A stretch of 39,800 nt of DNA, from positions 1 through 39,800 of the forward strand of contig JABLXP010000016.1 of assembly GCA_013178045.1 (NCBI GenBank). The letters run 5' to 3'. The notes under the pieces were generated by a model. It was not told the DNA's origin. It worked only from the letters and a program-made list of their open reading frames with translations, and searched no databases. The stretch's first letter is position 1, and each line of letters starts with the position of its first letter. This document shows positions 8,205-17,237 of this stretch, in pieces. Both the position numbers and the translations under genes were made by a program. The stretch is from Bacillota bacterium (GTDB taxonomy: Bacteria > Bacillota > Ch66).

Positions 8205-8477
8205 TCCCATCACCCACCATACTATTTTCGTAACTATTAATGCTACTCGCACATCACCACTTTATTCCGGAAGTGGAATGTTCGTTTATAATTTTATATA
8301 TCAATAATAATATAATAATAGCAATAAGGGTAGTATAAACCTTATAGCATATTATACCCGCTTACAGTCAACTTTTCTGCTCCAGAAGAAAATCAATCGA
8401 ATGCATAAGATCAAGATGGACAGACAAAAATACTTTTCAGGAAAGCATAAAAACGTTTTAAGGAGGTAAACCTGAAC

Positions 8478-8780
8478 ATGATTTGCGCCGAAGTTTCACT
8501 TTATCCATTAAAAACCAACCAGGCCAGTGAAATTATTAACGAATCGTTAACTACCCTGGATCGGCAAAATGTTGACTACAAGGTTGGCTCAATCAGTACC
8601 CACATCCACGGAAATGCTGAGCAAGTTTGGGCTAGCCTTCGTCAACTGTTTGACAAGGCTCAAGCCGCCAGCGAGGTAAGCATGGTAGTTACAATCACCA
8701 ATGCAGCTGATGACGAGATTCAGGGGCGGCACCGGGTTCAAGGTCGCCCGGTCAGGAGCCGGCAGATTGTTGACCTTTAA
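8478..8780 (+). CDS. YkoF/MTH1187-type thiamine (HMP)-binding protein
   Basis: This 100-aa single-domain protein begins M-I-C-A-E-V-S-L-Y-P-L, the signature start of YkoF-like domains, and continues with a V-x-S-I-S-T-H-I-H-G strand and a final V-S-M-V-V-T-I-T-N strand, giving a ferredoxin-like fold that binds thiamine or its pyrimidine precursor. AGGAGG lies upstream of the ATG. It is followed 36 bp later by a cupin on the same strand, probably one transcript ending at the terminator at 9161-9195. Whether it delivers thiamine to a transporter or only buffers it is unknown. Two YjbQ genes, also linked to thiamine phosphate, are elsewhere in the window. Confidence 0.8.
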   Translation: MICAEVSLYPLKTNQASEIINESLTTLDRQNVDYKVGSISTHIHGNAEQVWASLRQLFDKAQAASEVSMVVTITNAADDEIQGRHRVQGRPVRSRQIVDL

Positions 8781-8816
8781 TTTTATTTAAAAAAACCATA
8801 AGGAAGTGAGTGGCTA

Positions 8817-9161
8817 GTGGGTAAAGCCGAAACCGTTTTTCTCAACCCTCAATTCAGTGACCAATCAGCCAATAAGGTCAATAATTTTACGGGAGAAGAT
8901 CTGACCGCCGATACTTACTACTTCAAATCTGGCCAAGTCTTGCCTTACCACCGTCACCCCCACGGCGACCAGGTCTTCTTTATCCTGAAAGGCGAAGGCA
9001 ATTTCTACCTGGACAACGGTGGAGAAGAAGTGGTCGAGGTTAATGAAGGATCCATTATTTATGTGCCGGCGGGAGTCTGGCATAAGTTAGAAAATACTGG
9101 TACGGAGTTAATCGCTTCCCAGGTAACGGCAGCCGGGGCCGGTCACGAACCCCGCAGTTAG
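8817..9161 (+). CDS. Single-domain cupin
   Basis: The two cupin motifs are clear: G-Q-V-L-P-Y-H-R-H-P-H-G-D-Q-V-F-F-I-L-K-G-E-G (three His and an acidic or Gln position as metal ligands) and G-S-I-I-Y-V-P-A-G-V-W-H-K-L-E-N (the last His ligand). At 114 aa it is one beta-barrel that binds a metal. The substrate cannot be predicted. The start is a GTG at 8817 with GGAAGTGAG upstream. It is the last gene before a strong terminator and lies 36 bp after the YkoF-like gene, so the two may be functionally linked. Confidence 0.85.
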   Translation: MGKAETVFLNPQFSDQSANKVNNFTGEDLTADTYYFKSGQVLPYHRHPHGDQVFFILKGEGNFYLDNGGEEVVEVNEGSIIYVPAGVWHKLENTGTELIASQVTAAGAGHEPRS

Positions 9162-9195
9162 AAAAAGTAGGGGAAAGATAACCCCCTACTTTTTC
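9161..9195 (+). terminator. Strong intrinsic terminator after the cupin gene
   Basis: A perfect 13-bp stem (GAAAAAGTAGGGG pairing with CCCCTACTTTTTC) with a short A-rich loop starts at the last base of the cupin stop codon. The right arm supplies the T-run. Confidence 0.9.
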
Positions 9196-9329
9196 TATCA
9201 GTTAGCCGGAAAAAAAGGCAATTGTTTTTTGCAGGAATCACCCTTATAAGTGTGGAAAAATCTATACAAGAGAACAACTGGTTAATCCTTGTAATCCAGC
9301 ACCCAATCAAATCCAAGGAGGAAAAACAT

Positions 9330-10778
9330 ATGAAACCTGTTCGTCGACTGCTAACCCTGATTCTTACTGCGTTCCTGATCCTCAGCCTGGCCACCCCTCT
9401 CCAAGCCGGTGAGTTGCTCGACCGCGGGGTATACCTGCAACAACTGACCAAAAAGAATGATAAAGGAGAAGTATTTGCGATCAGTTACCTGCGGGTTAAC
9501 TTAAGCGACCCCAAGATAGAAATTAAGCCGGTTCTGGCCAAAGATAAACTTGGTGAAGTTGAGCCACTCACCCAAATGGCTAAACGCTACGGAGCCATCG
9601 GCGCAATTAACGGTACCTTTTTTAACTTAAGTAAGAACGAGCCGCTCCCGCTTGATACGGTCATTTTAGATGGAGAGGTTCTGACTAAAAACAACCGTCA
9701 AGCCACCTCACTGATCATCACCCGGGACAGGCAAATATCGTTTGACGACTTTCTCCCCATGGTAACAGTCCGCTTAATCAACCAGAAAAAGATCTTTCAA
9801 ATCAGTGGGGTTAATCATACTTTAGGCGAAGGAATCGTGCTCTACACTCCGCTTTTCGGGGCCACCACAAAAACCCCGCCAGGAATCACTGAGTTCGTTG
9901 TGGAGAAGAATGAGCAGGGAATTACCGTCATCAAGCAAATGGTTAACGGCAACGCTACCATCCCCGCTAACGGCTATGTTCTATCTTTCCAGGGAGACAA
10001 GAATCCTTTTGCTAAATACTTTTCCGTGGGCGAGCCGGTGGATATTCGTACCAGTTTCCGAGATAAAACCGAATTGTTACATCTGCTGGCAAATGGACCA
10101 CTTCTTGTCAGAGACGGGGCCCGGCCCGTGCCCATCAATCTGGAGGGTCTGCAGGGTGAAATTACTGGTCGACATCCCCGTTCTGCTTTGGGTTTAACGG
10201 CTGACGGCCGCCTCTTGCTGGTGGTAGTCGATGGGCGTCAGCCCAATGTCAGCGTAGGAATGACCTTCGAAGAACTGGCTGACCTGATGATCGAGTTAGG
10301 AGCAAAAGAAGCGATGGCCTTAGATGGTGGCGGTTCCGCCGAATTACTGGCGAACGGTAAAATCGTCAACTCACTATCCGAGGGAAAAGAGCGTGCCCTA
10401 AGTAATGGTATTTTGGTTATTTCTCAGATCCCAGTCTACTTAAATGATAAACGGCTGTACTTTGTCGATGTTCCCCCAACCATTGAGAATAACCGGGTGC
10501 TGGTGCCGTTACGGGCAATTTTTGAAGCCCTTAACGCGGAAATTGACTGGAATAACGAAACCAAGACCATTACCGCTACCAGGGGTAAATCAAAAATAAG
10601 CCTTACCATCGGCAACAAATACGCGAAAGTCAACGGGCGGACAGTTAAGCTGGATGTGGCCCCCACCATTGTGGACGGACGCACCCTCGTTCCCGTTCGT
10701 TTTGTGGCCGAAGCCCTCGGTGGCAAAGTCAGCTGGGACGACGCCGCCCAAAGCGTCTATATTAACATCCGAAATTAA
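9330..10778 (+). CDS. Secreted phosphodiester glycosidase (NAGPA domain) with copper-amine-oxidase-like C-terminal domains
   Basis: The first ~27 residues are a signal peptide (M-K-P-V-R-R then a hydrophobic run, cleavage near L-Q-A-G). Residues ~75-380 match the NAGPA-like phosphodiester glycosidase domain (PF09992): A-I-N-G-T-F-F-N, G-R-H-P-R-S-A-L-G, and A-L-D-G-G-G-S-A-E-L. The last ~95 residues are two copies of the Cu-amine-oxidase N-like fold (PF07833), with V-L-V-P-L-R-A-I-F-E-A-L and T-L-V-P-V-R-F-V-A-E-A-L-G-G, common wall-associating modules in clostridial exoproteins. Relatives remove alpha-GlcNAc or other caps from glycopolymers. AAGGAGG precedes the ATG at 9330. Its stop overlaps the convergent zur stop by 4 bp. 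Confidence 0.92.
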   Translation: MKPVRRLLTLILTAFLILSLATPLQAGELLDRGVYLQQLTKKNDKGEVFAISYLRVNLSDPKIEIKPVLAKDKLGEVEPLTQMAKRYGAIGAINGTFFNLSKNEPLPLDTVILDGEVLTKNNRQATSLIITRDRQISFDDFLPMVTVRLINQKKIFQISGVNHTLGEGIVLYTPLFGATTKTPPGITEFVVEKNEQGITVIKQMVNGNATIPANGYVLSFQGDKNPFAKYFSVGEPVDIRTSFRDKTELLHLLANGPLLVRDGARPVPINLEGLQGEITGRHPRSALGLTADGRLLLVVVDGRQPNVSVGMTFEELADLMIELGAKEAMALDGGGSAELLANGKIVNSLSEGKERALSNGILVISQIPVYLNDKRLYFVDVPPTIENNRVLVPLRAIFEALNAEIDWNNETKTITATRGKSKISLTIGNKYAKVNGRTVKLDVAPTIVDGRTLVPVRFVAEALGGKVSWDDAAQSVYINIRN

Positions 10779-11191
10779 TCCTGGCACTTGGCACAGTAAC
10801 CGTAAACCTCGAAATGGTGACGAGCCGGCCTGAATTTTTTATCGCGCATAAAACAATCAATTGTCTTATCTACCGGGCAATCCGGGATGTCCACCGTATC
10901 TCCACAGCCCAGACAAATCAGGTGGTGGTGATGCCCACGTTCGGCCAATTCGTATCTCGATTTACCATCGGTAAAAACGACTTTAGACAGCAGGCCAAGT
11001 TCCGTGAGCACTTCGAGATTGCGGTAGACAGTGCCCAAGCTGATATTCGGCTGTGTTTGCCTAACTGCCTGATAAATCTCTTCCGCGGCCAGATGGATCT
11101 TCTCTTGCTTTAAGAGGTCCAAAATTGCTCGCCGCTGCCTGGTTGAACGAGTGCCTTTTCGGGAACGTTCAAGATCATTTGTTTCCGGCAC
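10775..11191 (-). CDS. zur: Fur-family regulator, probably the zinc sensor Zur
   Basis: A winged-helix N-terminus (S-T-R-Q-R-R-A-I-L-D-L-L and L-G-T-V-Y-R-N-L-E-V-L near residue 55) is followed by the Fur metal-sensing domain with H-H-H-H-L-I-C-L-G-C-G and a terminal C-A-K-C. The two C-x2-C pairs form the structural zinc site. It follows znuB by 71 bp on the same strand, so a Zur identity is far more likely than Fur or PerR, though sequence alone is not decisive. The start is GTG at 11191 with AAGGGG nine bases upstream. Its end overlaps the convergent glycosidase gene by 4 bp. Confidence 0.85.
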   Translation of the reverse strand: MPETNDLERSRKGTRSTRQRRAILDLLKQEKIHLAAEEIYQAVRQTQPNISLGTVYRNLEVLTELGLLSKVVFTDGKSRYELAERGHHHHLICLGCGDTVDIPDCPVDKTIDCFMRDKKFRPARHHFEVYGYCAKCQD

Positions 11192-11262
11192 ACTCCATTC
11201 CCCTTTCTGCCTGTAACGTTAATTAACCAGGTTATTGCAAGTGGTTGCATGCTTGATGTAAT

Positions 11263-12084
11263 CTAAGTAACTGGACGACGTCTTCGTTTTATTCTTTGGA
11301 CCATGATGATCGCCAGCAGGCCGAGCACAGCTGTCATGACCACCGTTCCCCCGGGCGCCCAATCAAGATAGAAAGCTGCGATCAGACCGATCACTACCGA
11401 GGTCACACTGAGTCCGATGGCCAGCCACACCGTGCGGCGAAACCCCTGCTTGAGCTGTAAGCTGGCTGCGACTGGAATGACCATCAACGAAGACACCAGC
11501 AGGATACCCACGATCCGAAGCGAAGCCGCAATGGTGAACGCTGTCAAGAGAATAAAGACAATATTGATCATGGCTACTGGTATACCGGCCAGATGTGCCG
11601 CCTCTTCGTCAAAAGCAATATAAAACAGCTCTTTACGGAGTAACCAGACTACTAAAATGACCAGCAAACCCAGACCGGTGATGGCTTTAAGATCTTGTCC
11701 ACTGACCGTTAAAATACTACCGAATAAATAAGCAAAAACTGAGGTGTTGTATGACTTACCAACACTCAGCAAAATTATAGCCAGACTGATACTGCTGGAC
11801 AGAATAACGGCGATGGCCAGTTCTGAATATTGCCGGTACTCATTGCGCAATCTTTCGACCGTTAACCCGGCCGCGATCATGAAAGCCAGGGCCCCGTAGA
11901 CAGGATAAACACCGGTTAACATTCCAGCCGCCACGCCGGCCATGGCCGCGTGGGAAAGGCAGTCGCCAATCATTGATAATCGCTTCAGGACAATGAATAT
12001 ACCGATAACCGGGCAGATCACACCGACAATCAGCCCTGAAACCAGTGCCCTGATCATAAAATCATACTGAAGAAACTCAGGCAT
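11263..12084 (-). CDS. znuB: Zinc/manganese ABC transporter permease ZnuB
   Basis: Eight or nine hydrophobic segments and the ABC-3 family signature L-S-M-I-G-D-C-L-S-H-A-A-M-A-G-V near residue 40 identify the membrane subunit of a metal-type ABC importer. A second landmark is D-E-E-A-A-H-L-A-G-I-P, the coupling helix that touches the ATPase. It overlaps znuC by 8 bp, which implies translational coupling. Together with ZnuA and ZnuC it forms a complete importer, and zur follows. Manganese or iron systems share this fold; zinc is inferred from the Fur-family neighbour and the binding protein. The end is rich in basic residues (R-I-K-R-R-R-R-P). Confidence 0.92.
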   Translation of the reverse strand: MPEFLQYDFMIRALVSGLIVGVICPVIGIFIVLKRLSMIGDCLSHAAMAGVAAGMLTGVYPVYGALAFMIAAGLTVERLRNEYRQYSELAIAVILSSSISLAIILLSVGKSYNTSVFAYLFGSILTVSGQDLKAITGLGLLVILVVWLLRKELFYIAFDEEAAHLAGIPVAMINIVFILLTAFTIAASLRIVGILLVSSLMVIPVAASLQLKQGFRRTVWLAIGLSVTSVVIGLIAAFYLDWAPGGTVVMTAVLGLLAIIMVQRIKRRRRPVT

Positions 12085-12883
12085 GATTTATACGCACCCC
12101 GCAATCTCCTTCATGACAGTGGATGAGCGGCTGCATGCCAATTCCATAGACTGCCGCAATATTCTCCGGTTTCAATAAATCCGCGGTTTTTTCGTGCACA
12201 AACAGGCGGCTGTCGTTTAAACAGGCGACCCGATTAACTCGCTCAGTCACCACCCCGACATCGTGGGAAACCATCACGATGGTCATCTGCCGCTCCTTAT
12301 TCAGCCTTTCCAGCAGTTCGTAAAGGTGCTCCTGGGCCTGAATATCCACCCCAACAGTTGGCTCATCCAGGAGCAGCAACTCCGGGTCGCTGACCAGAAC
12401 CCGGGCAATAAACACCCGTTGCTGCTCCCCGCCTGAGAGGTACCCGATCAGACACTGTCGTTTTCGCTCCAGACCAACAGTCTTCAATGCCGCGGACACC
12501 TTTTGCCAGTGGGCCGGCTTTAGTCCGCGAAACAAACCAACATGACTGAACAGATTAGCGGCCACCACCTCCTCAACCGTGGCTGGAAACCCCATATTAA
12601 AAGCCGCGGCCCGCTGCGCAACATATCCGACTCTTCCCCACTGGCGGAAAGAGGAGATCGGCTCACCAAATAATCTGACTTCCCCACTCCAGGGCGTCAA
12701 TAAACCTAGCATGAGTTTGAGTAGGGTTGTTTTCGCCGAACCATTGGGACCAACTATCCCCATGAAATCTCCCTTGTGGATGGTTAAATTGACGTCGCGC
12801 AACACAGGTCGGTTGTTGTACCCAAAAGTTAAGCCACTAATTTCAATGATACTGGACTTCGGTAAACTCCCCATCACGCTCAT
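12077..12883 (-). CDS. znuC: Zinc ABC transporter ATPase ZnuC
   Basis: Walker A is at residues 45-52 (G-P-N-G-S-A-K-T), where the usual GxGKST has become G-S-A-K-T-T as in many metal ABC ATPases. The signature L-S-G-G-E-Q-Q-R is near 148-155, Walker B with D-E-P at ~172-174 and the switch histidine in V-S-H-D. The C-terminal tail contains His and Cys residues (I-H-C-H-E-G-D-C-G) that might touch zinc. The start ATG overlaps the znuA stop (ATGA), and the end overlaps znuB by 8 bp. It powers zinc import on the cytoplasmic face of the membrane. Confidence 0.93.
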   Translation of the reverse strand: MSVMGSLPKSSIIEISGLTFGYNNRPVLRDVNLTIHKGDFMGIVGPNGSAKTTLLKLMLGLLTPWSGEVRLFGEPISSFRQWGRVGYVAQRAAAFNMGFPATVEEVVAANLFSHVGLFRGLKPAHWQKVSAALKTVGLERKRQCLIGYLSGGEQQRVFIARVLVSDPELLLLDEPTVGVDIQAQEHLYELLERLNKERQMTIVMVSHDVGVVTERVNRVACLNDSRLFVHEKTADLLKPENIAAVYGIGMQPLIHCHEGDCGVRINHA

Positions 12884-13866
12884 TCCTTATCTTGCAAAGC
12901 AATCTTAAGATTCTCCAGATTACTCTTCATGGTAGAAAGGTAATTTTTACCCTGCTTTAAGTCTTCCTCAGTTAAGCCATGAACAGCACTTAAAACTAGC
13001 GTTTGCGCCCCCACCTCTTTCGCCAGGGTCTCGGCCACTTTCGGGCTGTATGTCGATTCAAAGAAGATGTGTTTTATCTTATTCTGCCGGGCAAAATCAA
13101 CAATCTTCTTCAGTTCGCCTGGTGAAGGCTCGCCTTCGGTACACAGACCGAGGATACTCACCTGCTTCAGACCGTAGCGGTCAGCTAAATAGGCAAACGC
13201 TGGCTCAGTTACTACAAATTCTTTTCGTGTAGCTTGACTTGCTACTGCCCGGAATTGAGCGTCCAAATCGTCCAGCGCTGCTGCAAAGCGAGCGTAGTTG
13301 GCCTCAAAAGTTTCTTTGTTCTCGGGACTTACCTGAATCAGGGCCGCCTTGATATTAGCCGCCTGCTGCTTGGCCCGCATAGGATCAAGCCACACGTGGG
13401 GATCGTATTCTCCTGAGCTGGCCTCAGCAGACTTGATTGAATATCGTCTATCTTTTTCACCCTGATTCGGTTCGTCGTCATGCTTTGCCTTAAGTAGGCT
13501 AATCCCCTGCGATGCATTCACAAAAAAACATTTACTCCCTTTCAATGCACTTTGGAACGAGTCCAGCCAAGGCTCCATCCCGAGCCCATTGTAGATAAAT
13601 AAATTCGCGCTCTGCAGACTGGCTAAATCCCTGGCTTTGGGCTCCCAATCATGTGGTTCAGCGCCCGCCGGTACTAAACACACCACCTCCACCTTGTCAC
13701 CGCCAATCTGCCGGGTAAAATCATACAGGGGGTAGATACTGGCAATAACTTTGATTTTTTTCGACTCGCTATTGGCTGAAGTGACGGATTTCGGTTTTCC
13801 GCAGCCAATTAGCCCTGTAACTAATATAAACAAACACACCATCAGGAGCAAAAACTTTGATTTCAC
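12880..13866 (-). CDS. znuA: Zinc-binding lipoprotein of the ABC importer, ZnuA
   Basis: The protein starts V-K-S-K-F-L-L-L and has a lipobox L-I-G-C about 20 residues in, so it is lipid-anchored outside the cell. It is a cluster A-I binding protein: I-A-S-I-Y-P-L-Y-D-F at the start of the mature protein, metal ligands in A-E-P-H-D-W-E-P and D-P-H-V-W-L-D-P, and an acidic/basic loop between them. The third ligand region reads L-C-T-E-G-E-P-S-P, and the C-terminal H-G-L-T-E-E-D is less typical. GTG at 13866 is chosen because AAGGGTGGT precedes it and the signal peptide starts there; an upstream frame to 13929 overlaps the promoter. First gene of znuA-C-B-zur. Confidence 0.93.
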   Translation of the reverse strand: MKSKFLLLMVCLFILVTGLIGCGKPKSVTSANSESKKIKVIASIYPLYDFTRQIGGDKVEVVCLVPAGAEPHDWEPKARDLASLQSANLFIYNGLGMEPWLDSFQSALKGSKCFFVNASQGISLLKAKHDDEPNQGEKDRRYSIKSAEASSGEYDPHVWLDPMRAKQQAANIKAALIQVSPENKETFEANYARFAAALDDLDAQFRAVASQATRKEFVVTEPAFAYLADRYGLKQVSILGLCTEGEPSPGELKKIVDFARQNKIKHIFFESTYSPKVAETLAKEVGAQTLVLSAVHGLTEEDLKQGKNYLSTMKSNLENLKIALQDKE

Positions 13867-13900
13867 AGGACCACCCTTATTAATAAAGATTCCTATTATT

Positions 13901-13929
13901 GTTATATGTTTATTATTCCACGTTGTCAA
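13901..13929 (-). promoter_or_regulatory. Promoter of the znu-zur operon
   Basis: On the minus strand TTGACA (13924-13929) and TATAAC (13901-13906) are separated by exactly 17 bases. The -10 region sits inside AT-rich sequence with two AATAATA copies on either side, a possible Zur site, but it does not match a Zur palindrome that I know. Confidence 0.7.
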
Positions 13930-14066
13930 GTATGTCTGGAAAATTAATGTTCCAGTGACCAGTTTTTGTTCTTAAGATTGAACTGGATTATTCAAAATCT
14001 CTCTGTTATTTTATAAATAAAAGATGGGCTAAATATTTCAAAGCTTCTGCCGAGGGGGAATTGTTG

Positions 14067-17000
14067 ATGCGTTTAACTGAACTGGCAGTTAAACGGCCGG
14101 TGATGATGAGTATGGTGTTTTTCCTGTTCATTTTCCTGGGATTGATCAGTTTCCCCCGGATTGGAGCAGACCTTTACCCACCGGTAAATATCCCATATAT
14201 CTCTGTTTATACGGTTTATCGTGGTGCCGGCCCCGAGGAAATAGAAACCCAGATTATTAAACCAATTGAAGACGCAATCTCTGGCTTAAACAATATTAAA
14301 AAAATTACCTCCACTGCCTCCGAAGGGCTAGCCGTTACAGTCATCGAGTTTTCTATGAACGCAGACCTTGATAATGCCGCCATAGACGTCCAAAAGTGTG
14401 TTGACAGCATTCGTGGAAAACTACCTCGCGATGTCGAAAATCCTACTGTCCGTAAATTCGATTTCAATGCCGATCCGGTGATGATCCTGGCTTTAGCGGG
14501 TGATATGCCGCTTGAAGACATCTACGCAATCGCTAGAGATCAGATTAAGGACCGCCTGCAACGCCTCCCTGGCGTAGCTCAAGTCAATCTCATCGGTGGC
14601 AAAGAACAAGAAATAAAGGTTGCTGTTGACCGTAACCGACTGAATAGCTACGGCCTTACCATCGGAACAGTGATCGCCCGCATCTCCGCCACCAATATGA
14701 CGGTCCCGGCCGGCCGGATCGACCAAGTCAAGGACGAATACTTAATCCGGGTCCGGGGAGAATTCCGCGACCCTGAGGAAATAAAAAATCTCAGCCTACC
14801 TTTGCCGGCCGGCGGGCAGGTCAGTTTAAAAGAAATCGCTACTGTTAATTACGGTTTTAAAGACATCAGGACCTACAGCCGTTTAAACGGCCAAGACGCC
14901 GTGGCCATAAGCATCCAAAAGCAAAGCACAGCCAGTCTGGTTGCTACCGCAGAGGCAATTAACCGGGAGTTGCCCCAGATCCGAGAACTTCTACCACCTG
15001 GCGTAAATTTGACGGTCGCCCGCGATAACTCGATTTTCGTGCATCAGTCTCTCAATGGCACCTGGTCCAACTTGATCGAGGGAATTCTGACTACGGGCCT
15101 GGTTTTGTTCTTTTTCCTCCGGGAATGGCGTTCAACCCTGATTGTACTCCTCGCTATTCCTACTTCCTTAATCGCCACTTTGACGTTCATGCACTTTGCT
15201 GGCTATTCCTTTAACCTGCTCACGCTCATGGGATTAACCATGTGTATTGGGGTGCTGGTCGACGACACTATCGTCGTTTTAGAAAACATCCACCGGCATC
15301 GGGTACAACTAGGCAAAGACTCGGCCGCTGCCGCCCTGGATGGCCGTAGTGAAATTGGGATGGCAGCTGTTGCGATCACACTGTCCGATGTGGTCGTCTT
15401 CGGCCCGATCGCCTTCATGACTGGCATAGTCGGTCAGTTTTTCAAGCAATTCGGCCTAACTATAGTATTTGCCGTGCTTTTTTCTCTCCTGGTATCTTTT
15501 ACCCTGACCCCCATGCTGGCCGCCCTGCTGTTTAAAAACGTGCCGCTGTCAGAGCACAACTCGACTAGTAAAATTAACCAGTGGAAACAGGCAAGGAAGT
15601 GGGTAGCCTTGCAACACCGGACCTACGCGAAATACGAAAACTTTTTGCGCTGGTCTTTCAATAACCGTCGCTGGATCATGATTATCTGTTTACTAGCTCC
15701 CACTCTGGCCTTTGCATTATTGCCACTCAAAATCATTAAAACTGAGTTTATGCCACGGTATGATCAAAACCAGTTAACCATTTCGCTGGAGATGCCCCCT
15801 GGAACATCACTGACCGAGACTGACGCCGCTTTAGCAAAACTGGAAAAAAAAGCGATGGAATTGTCTGAAATAGAAAGCACTTTTGCTACCGTAGGACGAA
15901 GTGGCGAGCAATACATGGGGTCAATCAACGCCCAAAGTGGTAATATTTTCGTGCGTTTAGTACCCAAAAATAAACGGTCTCGCACCCAATGGGAGATTGC
16001 CGAAATAATGCGCGGCTGGGGAGACGATATACCTGGGGCCAAAGTATCTGTCTTCGAACCTTCTGGTGTCTATCCACAAATGGCTCCTATCCAGATTAAC
16101 ATTACCGGACCAGATCAAGACAAATTGCTGTCTATTGCCGAACAAATTAAAAAAACCGTGGAAGCAACCCCGGGAACAACTGATGTCGATAGTTCCTGGA
16201 AAATTGGCCAACCAGAAATCCAGGTCGAAATCAATCAGGTAGCAGCTGACTACTACGGGTTAAACGTAAGTGAAATCGCGGGTACGGTCAGAGCAGCCGT
16301 AGAGGGAGAAATTGCCACGCGCTATCGAAAATCAGGTCAGGAGACTGATGTCCGAGTATTGATCGCTGAGGCCAACCACTCCAGTATCTCGGAGCTGGGG
16401 AGCCTGGGGATTATAAACAGTCAGGGTCAGATCATCCGGCTGGAGCAGGTAGCCAGTCTTAAAGAAAACGTGGGACCTAGTGAAATTAAACGCTTAAATA
16501 AACAAAGAACTGTCACTATTAAAGCCAACCTTTCTGACCGTCCTCTAGGCGAAGTCATGCAAGAGATTCGTCGGGAAGTTGAAAAAATTGCCCTGCCACC
16601 GGGTTTTGAGGTTTTCTATGAAGGCGAAACCCGTGAGATGGAGGAAAGTTTTGCAGAATTATGCAGAGCCCTGATTATGTCAATCGTTTTTGTGTATGCC
16701 ATCCTGGTCATGCTATATGAATCTTATCTAATCCCAATTATTCGGATGCTCTCGCTACCGCTCGGGATGGTCGGAGCCCTGTTAGCCCTTGCCGTGACTG
16801 GTAAAACGCTCAACATCATGTCTTTTATTGGCCTGATCATGTTAGATGGTTTAGTCGCCAAGAATAGTACCTTGCTGATCGACTACACTCATACCATCAT
16901 GAGCCGCGAAGGACTACCACTGCGCGAAGCTCTGTTGAAAGCAGGCACTACTCGATTGCGCCCCATCCTGATGACCACGGTGACCATGATTACCGGCATG

Positions 17001-17237
17001 CTGCCTACCGCACTAGCTATTTCACCAGGCAGTGAAATACGTGCCAGTATGGCAGTTGCCTTGATCGGCGGCTTGCTGTTGTCTACTCTCTTGACCCTGG
17101 TAGTAATCCCGGTAGCCTATACCATGCTGGATGATCTCCAGCGAAAATTCAAAGGCTGGAAGACTTTTCGCTTCAGATCTACCTGGGCAGGAGCGGGCGC
17201 AAAAAGTCGTGAATTCTTTCGAAAAGTAGACCGGTGA
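14067..17237 (+). CDS. RND-superfamily efflux permease (HAE1/AcrB type), without adaptor partner
   Basis: At 1056 aa this is a full-length RND pump with a first helix, a large porter domain, TM2-7, a second large loop and TM8-12. Proton-relay residues are present: D399-D400 in G-V-L-V-D-D-T-I-V-V-L-E-N-I (TM4) and K932 in V-A-K-N-S-T-L-L (TM10). The segment R-P-I-L-M-T-T-V-T-M-I-T-G-M-L-P near the end is typical. ATG at 14067 is chosen because a GGGGG ribosome site lies 8 bases upstream; TTG at 14061 is too close. No membrane-fusion protein or outer-membrane channel is adjacent, as expected in a monoderm. The last 59 bases overlap the convergent gene at 17179. Confidence 0.93.
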   Translation: MRLTELAVKRPVMMSMVFFLFIFLGLISFPRIGADLYPPVNIPYISVYTVYRGAGPEEIETQIIKPIEDAISGLNNIKKITSTASEGLAVTVIEFSMNADLDNAAIDVQKCVDSIRGKLPRDVENPTVRKFDFNADPVMILALAGDMPLEDIYAIARDQIKDRLQRLPGVAQVNLIGGKEQEIKVAVDRNRLNSYGLTIGTVIARISATNMTVPAGRIDQVKDEYLIRVRGEFRDPEEIKNLSLPLPAGGQVSLKEIATVNYGFKDIRTYSRLNGQDAVAISIQKQSTASLVATAEAINRELPQIRELLPPGVNLTVARDNSIFVHQSLNGTWSNLIEGILTTGLVLFFFLREWRSTLIVLLAIPTSLIATLTFMHFAGYSFNLLTLMGLTMCIGVLVDDTIVVLENIHRHRVQLGKDSAAAALDGRSEIGMAAVAITLSDVVVFGPIAFMTGIVGQFFKQFGLTIVFAVLFSLLVSFTLTPMLAALLFKNVPLSEHNSTSKINQWKQARKWVALQHRTYAKYENFLRWSFNNRRWIMIICLLAPTLAFALLPLKIIKTEFMPRYDQNQLTISLEMPPGTSLTETDAALAKLEKKAMELSEIESTFATVGRSGEQYMGSINAQSGNIFVRLVPKNKRSRTQWEIAEIMRGWGDDIPGAKVSVFEPSGVYPQMAPIQINITGPDQDKLLSIAEQIKKTVEATPGTTDVDSSWKIGQPEIQVEINQVAADYYGLNVSEIAGTVRAAVEGEIATRYRKSGQETDVRVLIAEANHSSISELGSLGIINSQGQIIRLEQVASLKENVGPSEIKRLNKQRTVTIKANLSDRPLGEVMQEIRREVEKIALPPGFEVFYEGETREMEESFAELCRALIMSIVFVYAILVMLYESYLIPIIRMLSLPLGMVGALLALAVTGKTLNIMSFIGLIMLDGLVAKNSTLLIDYTHTIMSREGLPLREALLKAGTTRLRPILMTTVTMITGMLPTALAISPGSEIRASMAVALIGGLLLSTLLTLVVIPVAYTMLDDLQRKFKGWKTFRFRSTWAGAGAKSREFFRKVDR

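Noticed and set aside
14067-17237. Tripartite efflux system
   Set aside because: No membrane-fusion or outer-membrane gene adjoins the RND permease, so only a single-component pump is supported.
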